This document shows positions 9,714 through 16,223 of a stretch of 64,000 nucleotides of DNA, piece by piece. This stretch comes from an uncultured Ruminiclostridium sp. (GTDB taxonomy: Bacteria; Bacillota; Clostridia; Oscillospirales; Ruminococcaceae), in the NCBI GenBank assembly GCA_947630175.1, contig CANRGJ010000001.1, forward strand, positions 344,165-408,164. Reading direction: 5' to 3'. Within the stretch, counting starts at the first letter, position 1, and the number at the start of each line of letters is the position of its first letter. A model generated the notes under the pieces. The model was not told the DNA's origin. It searched no databases and worked only from the letters and a program-made list of their open reading frames with translations. The translations under genes and the position numbers were made by a program.

Positions 9714-9907
9714 TTATCTCCCGAACAGGCTTCCAACCCACTCCTTGATACTGTCGATAATACCCCCGGACACAGCTAGCTTCAAGCTGTTCATCGGAGA
9801 GCTCTCCGTCGTTACATACCAACATATCCAGAAGTTCCTTTGCCTTCGCAAGCAACAGAAGTTCTTCAAGAGTTTTTTGCGGTTTTTAAAAGTTCATCAC
9901 AGTCCAT
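9714..9907 (-). pseudogene. Frameshifted Nif11-type precursor peptide (fifth copy)
   Basis: Reading from the ATG at 9907, which has an AAAGGCGAAG box upstream, gives MDCDELLKTAKNS and then a stop. Removing one A from the A6 run near 9875 restores TLEELLLLAKAKELLDML. A second one-base shift near 9774 then restores AVSGG followed by IIDSIKEWVGSLFGR and a TAA at 9714-9716. The restored product is a leader with GELSDEQLEA plus Gly-Gly and a short amphipathic 15-residue core, very like the intact peptide encoded at 10791-11006. The broken frame could be real decay or sequencing error; the A6 run is a typical error or slippage site. Confidence 0.65.
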
Positions 9908-9933
9908 AGCTTTTTCTTCGCCTTTTGGGAAAA

Positions 9934-10173
9934 TCAAACGTGGGGATACAGAGTTGGCGTATAATCAGGATTTTTTGCGGAAAGCCCATTTGCGGCAGAT
10001 TTGTTTCCGTTTAAAGATACCGACGGCTTATCTGAAAGAAGGGTGAAAGTTCCTCCTGCAGCAGCTTCAAGCTCGTCATCGGTAAGCTCAATGTCGTTTT
10101 CTTTTGCAAGAGCACGAATTTCTTCTACGGAACTTTCTTCCTTCAGGTTTGCTAAAAATTCTTCTTTTTTCAT
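9934..10173 (-). CDS. Nif11-type leader precursor peptide, 38-residue core (copy A)
   Basis: A 79-aa peptide with an acidic, helical leader of 41 residues ending LTDDELEAAAGG, the double-glycine site recognised by C39 peptidase transporters. The N-terminus MKKEEFLANLKEE is nearly identical to that of copy B upstream, while the 38-residue C-terminal core is unrelated in sequence. This pattern of conserved leader and variable core is the hallmark of exported precursor peptides in the Nif11/NHLP class. The core lacks Cys and is rich in Ser, Thr, Asn and Pro, ending TPTLYPHV, so lanthionine rings are not expected. An AAAGGAC box precedes the ATG. Confidence 0.85.
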   Translation of the reverse strand: MKKEEFLANLKEESSVEEIRALAKENDIELTDDELEAAAGGTFTLLSDKPSVSLNGNKSAANGLSAKNPDYTPTLYPHV

Positions 10174-10267
10174 AATATTTGTCCTTTCATTGTGTGCGGC
10201 ACGGTTTTTGCCGCAGAGAAGATATTTTTTGTTCTCGTGTTTAACTTCCGGGAAAAATCTTCCTTAT

Positions 10268-10507
10268 TTACACATAATCACCTATTACAAAGATGGGAAG
10301 CTGGATCTTGTCTTTTTCGCTGACAGTGCCTGCGGAAGATTTTTGGTTCTGCGAAGACTCGCAGCTGCCAAGAACATTTAAAGTTCCGCCAGTGATGGCT
10401 TTAAGCTCATCGTCGGTAAGCTCGACGCCGTTTTCTGTTGCGAGAGCAAGTATTTCTTCAACAGATTTTTCCTCTTTGATGGTCGCTAAAAATTCCTCTT
10501 TCTCCAT
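10268..10507 (-). CDS. Nif11-type leader precursor peptide, 38-residue core (copy B)
   Basis: A 79-aa paralogue of the downstream copy A: the leader MEKEEFLATIKEEKSVEEIL aligns without gaps and ends LTDDELKAITGG at residue 41. The core is again 38 residues but shares almost nothing with copy A; it holds one Cys (GSCESS), a Ser/Lys-rich middle and a hydrophobic end, PIFVIGDYV. Equal leader and core lengths point to tandem duplication followed by diversification of the core. The ribosome-binding site is AAAGGAG, about 13 bp upstream of the ATG. Export through the C39 ABC transporter of the same block is inferred. Confidence 0.85.
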   Translation of the reverse strand: MEKEEFLATIKEEKSVEEILALATENGVELTDDELKAITGGTLNVLGSCESSQNQKSSAGTVSEKDKIQLPIFVIGDYV

Positions 10508-10536
10508 AATACTAATAAACTCCTTTCAATAATAAT

Positions 10537-10737
10537 TTACTTTTTGTTGAGGATACTGTTTGTAGAATTCATATTTGAAATATTTTCCAATGAATCCTTT
10601 TTCACAACACCATTGGTAATGATAACAGACTTACCTCCCGCAACCGTTTCCAGTTCGCCTTCAGAAAGCTCAACATCTAAATGGAGCTCTTCTTTATTTT
10701 TTACTTCCTTTGGTTTTTGAATAAGATCGTTTTTCAT
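10537..10737 (-). CDS. Double-glycine precursor peptide, 31-residue core (copy C)
   Basis: A 66-aa peptide with a more divergent 35-residue leader ending LSEGELETVAGG. The core of 31 residues starts KSVIITNGVVKK and is rich in Asn, Ser and Lys, without Cys. It sits 30 bp upstream of copy B and 53 bp downstream of copy D, in the same direction, so all four are probably on one transcript. An AAGGAA box lies upstream of the ATG. The leader keeps the acidic L-x-x-x-E-L-E-x-V-A-G-G consensus, which is why I include it despite its lower similarity. Confidence 0.78.
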   Translation of the reverse strand: MKNDLIQKPKEVKNKEELHLDVELSEGELETVAGGKSVIITNGVVKKDSLENISNMNSTNSILNKK

Positions 10738-10790
10738 AAATAATTCCTTTCCTTATAATGTAACAACGTATAGGTTTTACTTGCTTTAGA

Positions 10791-11006
10791 TCACAGGTGC
10801 TTATTGGAGAAATCCTTGACCTTATCCACAATTCCGCCTGCAACAGAATCAAGAATATCATCGTTAAGCTCACCGTTAGAATTAAATTTATCAAACAATT
10901 CCTGTGCTTTCTCCTTAGCAAGTTCAACACCGTTTGCCTTGGCAAGATCTATCATTTCATTGACAGACTTTGCCTCTTTCAGTTTTGCAATAATTTTTTC
11001 GTCCAT
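10791..11006 (-). CDS. Nif11-type precursor peptide with short amphipathic core (copy D)
   Basis: A 71-aa peptide beginning MDEKIIAKLKEAKSVNEMID. Its 58-residue leader is longer than in the other copies and ends GELNDDILDSVAGG. Only 13 residues follow the Gly-Gly, IVDKVKDFSNKHL, which could form a short amphipathic helix. The broken copy at 9714-9907 has the same short-core design, so the cluster encodes two core classes. The gene starts 22 bp after the end of the methyltransferase-STAS gene, with an AAGGAG box, and is therefore the first precursor on that transcript. Confidence 0.82.
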   Translation of the reverse strand: MDEKIIAKLKEAKSVNEMIDLAKANGVELAKEKAQELFDKFNSNGELNDDILDSVAGGIVDKVKDFSNKHL

Positions 11007-11028
11007 TGTAATTTCTCCTTTTTTAAAT

Positions 11029-12240
11029 TTAAAGTCCTAACATATCTGCAAAGCCTGTTTGCTCCAAAATAGATAAAACAAGCTCATTAGGCTGTTCAAA
11101 CGTCAAAGCGTGATTTCCGACATGCTTTATCATTTGAAGGATAACACGCAGTCCTGCTGAGGATATATACTCAAGCTCTCCTGCAAAAATTGTGATCTTT
11201 GTTATCTCATGCTCTTTGAGCATATCCTGAAAAAGCTCTAACAGCTGCGGTGCGCTGATAGTGTCCAAACGTCCGATCAGGGTCAGATTTAAGCTACTGT
11301 CGGAAATGCTGTTGGTTATTTTTAGTCCTTTCGCAGTTGTACTGACCGTATCGGCACTCGCTGCTTCATCAAGGCTAACCACCCATATATAAACCTTTTC
11401 CAAGCAGGCAGTAATCTTTTTGCGCATATCGTCGGGATAAGCATCAAGCTGAGTCAAATGAAGATCCGGCGACCACATTGGGTGTTTTTCCACTAAAAGT
11501 CCGTTTTCTTTCAGCAAGCGTTCAGCCTCGTCAACAGGAACGGTTTTTATGGTTGCATCAGACTGACGGTTAAACTCCTGATGATCTTTTCTTAAAACTT
11601 CCATAGAGCGTTCACCCATCATAGCGGCTGCAACCGCTTTAAAGGAAAGACCAACCTCAAAATCCGTGGTGACCCATACTCCGCCGTGCTTTGCAAGAAC
11701 ATCATGAATACTGCGCCACATTGCCTGTTTTTCCGAAATATCCAGATATACCATAACTCCTTCACTAGAAATTGTTACAGGTCCCTCCATTTTGTCCGCA
11801 GCTGCCAGCACGGAAGCGCTGTTTGTAACATCTGTCGCAACATAAGTTCCTTTGCCTTCCATAAGCATATCGTTCAAACGATCCATCACTTCAGTTACTG
11901 CAGGAAGGTCACCTCCGATGTAATTGTATCCGTTGTTGATAAGGTATTTGCCTCTAGGTGTGTACCCGCAGGCCAAATCTAACACATTTTTGTTCCCTGC
12001 AAGTGCTATTTCTCTGTTGGCGATATTATAACGCAACTCTAGCATAAGTTTGTTTAAGCTTTCAAGAGGTCCGCTTGAATAAAATTTTTCATCTGCTGAA
12101 TATTGGCTTGTTTCGGGTTCTAATTCATTCAATGCATTTTCAAATTCAACCGCTTCCGCTACACCTGCCTGAACAAGTTGGTGTAACGTTGTCTTTGCCG
12201 TATTAAATATCGGGTTGACCTCTTCGTATAAATTTGACAT
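11029..12240 (-). CDS. SAM-dependent methyltransferase fused to a C-terminal STAS domain
   Basis: A 403-aa two-domain protein. The N-terminal ~300 residues are a leucine-carboxyl-methyltransferase-like (PPM1/LCMT) SAM enzyme, with VLDLACGYTPRG as the SAM-binding loop and YIGGDLP as the acidic ribose-binding strand. The last ~100 residues are a STAS domain, GRLDTISAPQL...LEYISSAGLRV, with the serine normally phosphorylated by RsbW-type kinases. The ATG at 12240 is chosen because it follows AGGAGGGCGAGA directly; an upstream ATG at 12282 has no such site. It leads the four precursor genes, so peptide methylation is a reasonable guess. The fusion suggests control by the kinase/phosphatase pair encoded at 19.3-21.3 kb. 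Confidence 0.88.
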   Translation of the reverse strand: MSNLYEEVNPIFNTAKTTLHQLVQAGVAEAVEFENALNELEPETSQYSADEKFYSSGPLESLNKLMLELRYNIANREIALAGNKNVLDLACGYTPRGKYLINNGYNYIGGDLPAVTEVMDRLNDMLMEGKGTYVATDVTNSASVLAAADKMEGPVTISSEGVMVYLDISEKQAMWRSIHDVLAKHGGVWVTTDFEVGLSFKAVAAAMMGERSMEVLRKDHQEFNRQSDATIKTVPVDEAERLLKENGLLVEKHPMWSPDLHLTQLDAYPDDMRKKITACLEKVYIWVVSLDEAASADTVSTTAKGLKITNSISDSSLNLTLIGRLDTISAPQLLELFQDMLKEHEITKITIFAGELEYISSAGLRVILQMIKHVGNHALTFEQPNELVLSILEQTGFADMLGL

Positions 12241-12278
12241 TCTCGCCCTCCTATCTATTATGTTGAATTGTTGTATGT

Positions 12279-12821
12279 TCAATGAATATCATATCCTGTC
12301 AGCTTTGCGATATCTGCCTTGCTCCAAAAGTTATTTTCCCAGTAAAAAAAACTCGTTTTTCCTCTTTTAAAATATTCTGAACGGCATATCGATATTATCA
12401 TAAATATGACATATATCACATACCTCAAGCGACTGAGGAATAAGCGAAAGAGCACGATAGTATCTGGCTTTTGCACATCGCGAACACCGGAGACAAATCT
12501 TCGCATTACACGGTGAATATTTATATTCACATCTGCCGTTAAAACATAAATACAGCGGATAAAAAATAACCTTGTTCCTTTGCCCTGCGAAGGAGATCTA
12601 TATTTCGTTCGGTAGGCATAACAGTTTCAAATGTAAAAGTTTTTATGTACATCTAAAACGTATTCACGCATATCCTTCTGCTAATTCAGCCGCCTCAAAT
12701 CAGTGCATTGAGTTGCCATCTTTATGTCGTCTGCATAGATAATTTTTGTCGTCCTTGTTACAGTGCTTTTTCCACTTCCGTTTAGACCTGCAAAGACGAT
12801 TATCTCAGGATTCATTTCCAT
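12279..12821 (-). pseudogene. Decayed zeta-toxin-like / P-loop kinase gene
   Basis: From ATG 12821, preceded by a GGGAGACG box, the - strand reads MEMNPEIIVFAGLNGSGKST, a Walker A motif of the zeta-toxin/AAA_33 type. It then meets a stop near 12690. Two further segments in other frames keep family-like sequence: one contains FETVMPTERNIDLLRRAKEQ, and the last (12279-12530) ends FFYWENNFWSKADIAKLTGY, typical of the C-terminus of these proteins. At least two frame disruptions and internal stops show it is not expressed whole. It separates the sigma-factor gene from the methyltransferase-STAS gene and may mark an insertion into the cluster. Confidence 0.7.
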
Positions 12822-12845
12822 AAATACGTCTCCCGCCCGGATATT

Positions 12846-13104
12846 CTATATTTGATGCTTTTTTCTAGTGGTCGTAACCAGTAACGGGCAGTCCTTGCTT
12901 TTGATTTTCCTCGTTTTCTTTTTTATCTCTTCACGAAAGCGCTTAACAAGCTCATCATCTGTTATCCCGCAGGTAGAGTCAAGTTCGTTTGGCTTCGGAG
13001 GTTCGTTGTCCTGCTATTTTAACGCTTCATGGAAGCTTTTCAGTAAAAATTGCTTCTTTTTATCCTGCTCAGTTTTTTGATCATTTTGATTGTATATGAT
13101 TGCT
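12846..13104 (-). pseudogene. Remnant of the small gene preceding the zeta-like kinase
   Basis: On the - strand one frame reads NQNDQKTEQDKKKQFLLK and then, after a single TAG, continues with GITDDELVKRFREEIKKK to a TAG at 12846-12848. No start codon with a ribosome-binding site is apparent. A small, charged protein upstream of a zeta-like kinase could be the partner (antitoxin-like) gene of the same module, but I do not recognise the family. This fills the stretch between the sigma factor and the kinase relic. Confidence 0.4.
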
Positions 13105-13138
13105 TTTTCTACTTTTTATCAAGACGATTCTATGTTTT

Positions 13139-13651
13139 TCAGTATTCAAAAAGCTCGTTTTCGTCTAACAATTGACGAAGTTTTTTTAGTGCGCTATGCT
13201 GCAAAAAACGTTCATTTGCATAACTGACTCCTATCAATTTTGCTGTTTCCTGAGCCGACAAGCCATGATAAAATCTGTAAATAATAATGTTTCGTTCTCG
13301 TTCAGGAAGCTGCTCCAATGCTGATGCAAGGGCTTCCAGCGTGTCTTGCATAAATACATGGTCGTATCCTTTGTCAGGCAGGATAGCAGATTCATCTAAC
13401 GCAACAGGAACAGGTTCATGCGCCTTTTCCCTGTAATAATCAGTCACCGCATTTCGAGTAATTGCATAAAGCCAAGTACCGGGCGCACTCCTGGAAGGGT
13501 CATATTTATCCAAAGACGAAATTGCTTTCAGAAAGACTTGATGAAGGAGGTCTTCCCTGTCATGCTCGTTTTTTATATGAGCACTTATGTATCGTGCAAC
13601 CTTAATGTGATAGTCACTATAAAGTTCTTCGGGAGTGATGACAGTGTTCAT
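13139..13651 (-). CDS. RNA polymerase sigma factor, ECF-like sigma-70 family
   Basis: A 170-aa sigma factor with region 2 (about residues 15-85, including DREDLLHQVFLKA and GTWLYAITRNAVTDYYR) and region 4 (about 105-165, with LPERERNIIIYRFYHGLSAQ and a helix-turn-helix). No region 3 or extra domain is visible. I place the start at ATG 13651 because it overlaps the stop of the upstream 65-aa gene in an ATGA arrangement, which implies translational coupling; an ATG 33 bp further upstream is possible. No conventional anti-sigma factor is adjacent, so the coupled small protein may play that part. Its position within the export block suggests it controls these genes, but no target promoters were identified. 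Confidence 0.85.
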   Translation of the reverse strand: MNTVITPEELYSDYHIKVARYISAHIKNEHDREDLLHQVFLKAISSLDKYDPSRSAPGTWLYAITRNAVTDYYREKAHEPVPVALDESAILPDKGYDHVFMQDTLEALASALEQLPERERNIIIYRFYHGLSAQETAKLIGVSYANERFLQHSALKKLRQLLDENELFEY

Positions 13652-13845
13652 AGCTTTTTGTTTTCCTCCGTACGAGTCCGCCATGTATCAAACTCTCCGG
13701 CAGCATTGACTTCCAGTTCACTGTCATTCAGCGGTATGCCAAATGCATTTTTACGATCTAAACCTATTATTTTATCCAAGTGCACATTTCCTTCAAACCG
13801 TTGAAAATCAAACAGCGCAATCAAAATATCTTCTGTTTTATCCAT
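13648..13845 (-). CDS. Small protein with a leader-like motif, coupled to the sigma factor
   Basis: A 65-aa soluble protein of unknown family. Its second half contains IPLNDSELEVNAAGEFD, which resembles the L-x-x-x-E-L-E-x-V-x-G-G end of the precursor leaders but with Ala-Gly instead of Gly-Gly. A GAGGA box precedes the ATG. Its stop overlaps the ATG of the sigma-factor gene, so the two are translated together. It could be a small regulator of the sigma factor or a derived precursor peptide; the sequence does not decide. A weak promoter, TTAAAA then TATAAT with a 16-bp gap, lies upstream at 13891-13918. Confidence 0.65.
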   Translation of the reverse strand: MDKTEDILIALFDFQRFEGNVHLDKIIGLDRKNAFGIPLNDSELEVNAAGEFDTWRTRTEENKKL

Positions 13846-13998
13846 TATATATTCCTCATATAGTAGTTTTTTCTATCTCAACACAATAAAATTATATAGG
13901 TTAAAGTAATCATTTTAATCAGTTAATTTTGTTTTCATATATTTATACGGAACAAATAAAAAATTGTTAGAATTTTTTGTTATTTTTTTATTTAACCT

Positions 13999-16212
13999 CT
14001 AAACAACTGCCTCTTTTGTCATTTCAGACTCGCTGTCAAGACGCTGCCTTGCAACCAATTCGGCAAATTTGCCTCCTTTTGCTATCAACTCCTCATAGCT
14101 GCCGTCTTCAACGATCTTACCTTTTTCAAGATATATTATTCTGTCACACTGTTTTATTGTAGACAGTCGATGTGCAATAACGATCCTTGTGCATTTCAGC
14201 TTATCAAGAGATTGAGATACAATTTTTTGAGTAATATTGTCCAATGCGCTTGTAGCTTCGTCAAACATAAGGATTTTTGGTTTGGGAGCAATAGCTCTTG
14301 CAATCATAAGACGCTGCCGCTGTCCCCCTGACACTCCGCCGCTTCCCTCTGAAATCAAAGTGTACATACCCATAGGCATTCGGCGAATATCGTCTGCAAT
14401 TCCGGCAAGCTCAGCCGCTTCCCATGCATCGTCCATAGTCAGCCACGGTGCAGAAATTGTAATATTTGAGAATATGTCGCCTTGAAACAGTTTTCCTTCC
14501 TGCATAACTGTTCCCACGTTACGGCGGAGAGATTTCAAGTCAATTCCGGAAAGATCCTTTCCGTCATAATAGACGGCTCCCTTCTGAGGTGTTTCAAATC
14601 CAAGCATAATACGCATAAGAGTAGATTTTCCACACCCTGTTGAACCAACTATTGCAACATACTGACCGGGTCTGATTTTTAATGATAAATTATCTATAAC
14701 ATTCGGCATACTCTTATTGTAACTGAAAGAAACGTTACTGAGTTCAACGCCTCCGGACAAGCGTGTAATGACCTGCTTTCCCTCTGATACCTCTGGAAAA
14801 GTGTCCATTATCGGCTTTGCTATATCAAGGATCGGTTTGATGTTTGCAGCAGTAAGCGCAATAGCGGCAAGTGACATAAATGCTCCCGATACCATTCCAT
14901 AAGCCGTATTAAAAGCATAATAGTCAGCTACCGATACATTGTTTACAACAGCCATATAATAAATAACAAATGTACCGACCAGTGTAATAAGCGTTATAAT
15001 GACATTATTGTATAATATAATTTTGGGTGGATGATAAGTAATTTTAGTCTGATCAGCATAGAGCTTTCCCCATCTTGCAAATGCGCGCTTTTCTGCTCCG
15101 GCAAGCTTTATTTTCTGAACGCCCGAAATCAAAGCATAACTCATACCGCTGACTTTTGCGCTGCATTCCAATTGCTTTTTTGATACTTTCATCTTGGCAA
15201 ATGCAGAAATTACAGAGAATAAAACGGTAAATAAAATAACGATCAGTGCAGGAGCAGCCAAAGCAGGTGTAAAGAAAAATATCTGAGAAATATAAATAAG
15301 AGAAAAAAGTGATGTAAGACCTGCCGCAAGAACCGTGTCGACTAACATAGTGCAAAGCATATTTATATGCTGCATACGCATAGCTAACTCGCCCGAACTG
15401 TATTCCTTAAAAAATGAAGCAGGAAGCGACATAACACGTGCCATTGCGGCTGCCTGAACAGTAACATTCATTTTAGTAGATATTCTTGCCATAATAAGGG
15501 ATTTTATCGCTCCAATTAGCTGTGAAGAAATAGTCATACATACTAAAAAAACAGCTATGGATAAAAGCAGCGTAATATCTCCATTTGCAACGACCGTTCC
15601 AAATAACAATTGATTGAGCTTTGGACCGAGCAAACCGATCATTGTAACGGCAAGTGTGGCAATTGCAACCATTACATAATCCGAAACAGAAAGAATTTCA
15701 GCTATATAACCAAGCAGTATCCTTATATTTATTTTTTTCAAAGGAAAAGGCTTATAAAAAGCAATTGCTTCAATCTCAAAAATATCTTCGTTTTTGCCGG
15801 AAATTTTTATATTCTTTCCCGTTTCGGCATCAAAAAATGTATATCCTGACATTCCGACCGGAATCAAAGCCACAATGGAACCGTCGGATTTTTTTATTCC
15901 AAGCATAGCTCCGATAGCATCTTTATGCCAGCCCTTTTCTAAATGGACAGTTCTGCGCATTATGCCATGAGGACGCATAAGATATTCCAACTGTTCGTTT
16001 ATATCTTTAATGGATTCAGGTACATCTCTAGTCTTTACGTGATAATATTTTAAAATTTCATCTATGGCATCTTTTGCACGACTTTTTTCGTCGGCAAATA
16101 CTGATGAAAAATGTGAACCTGTAACAGCATCGGAAATACCTATGAATGCTTCCTCAAAAACGGTAGAATCATATTCTTTTCGCTGCTTTATTTGTTCGTC
16201 AAACCAACCCAT
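13999..16212 (-). CDS. NHLM-type bacteriocin export ABC transporter, permease/ATPase 2
   Basis: A 737-aa half-transporter. An N-terminal soluble region (about 1-165) of the kind found in NHLM ABC2 proteins is followed by an ABC membrane domain of about six helices (about 175-455). The ATPase domain has Walker A GSTGCGKST, signature VSGGQRQRLMIARA, Walker B ILMFDEATSALD and the H-loop IAHRLSTI. There is no C39 peptidase domain; that lies on the partner encoded 11 bp upstream, so the two probably form a heterodimer that exports leader-cleaved peptides. AGGGAGGG precedes the ATG. The NHLM subfamily name rests on architecture and gene pairing. Confidence 0.88.
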   Translation of the reverse strand: MGWFDEQIKQRKEYDSTVFEEAFIGISDAVTGSHFSSVFADEKSRAKDAIDEILKYYHVKTRDVPESIKDINEQLEYLMRPHGIMRRTVHLEKGWHKDAIGAMLGIKKSDGSIVALIPVGMSGYTFFDAETGKNIKISGKNEDIFEIEAIAFYKPFPLKKINIRILLGYIAEILSVSDYVMVAIATLAVTMIGLLGPKLNQLLFGTVVANGDITLLLSIAVFLVCMTISSQLIGAIKSLIMARISTKMNVTVQAAAMARVMSLPASFFKEYSSGELAMRMQHINMLCTMLVDTVLAAGLTSLFSLIYISQIFFFTPALAAPALIVILFTVLFSVISAFAKMKVSKKQLECSAKVSGMSYALISGVQKIKLAGAEKRAFARWGKLYADQTKITYHPPKIILYNNVIITLITLVGTFVIYYMAVVNNVSVADYYAFNTAYGMVSGAFMSLAAIALTAANIKPILDIAKPIMDTFPEVSEGKQVITRLSGGVELSNVSFSYNKSMPNVIDNLSLKIRPGQYVAIVGSTGCGKSTLMRIMLGFETPQKGAVYYDGKDLSGIDLKSLRRNVGTVMQEGKLFQGDIFSNITISAPWLTMDDAWEAAELAGIADDIRRMPMGMYTLISEGSGGVSGGQRQRLMIARAIAPKPKILMFDEATSALDNITQKIVSQSLDKLKCTRIVIAHRLSTIKQCDRIIYLEKGKIVEDGSYEELIAKGGKFAELVARQRLDSESEMTKEAVV

Positions 16213-16223
16213 AAGAACCCTCC

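Noticed and set aside
10001..11072. Several + strand open frames opposite the precursor peptides
   Set aside because: They mirror the - strand precursor genes; repeated AAASSSSSV-like strings are the reverse reading of the conserved leader ends and lack ribosome-binding sites.
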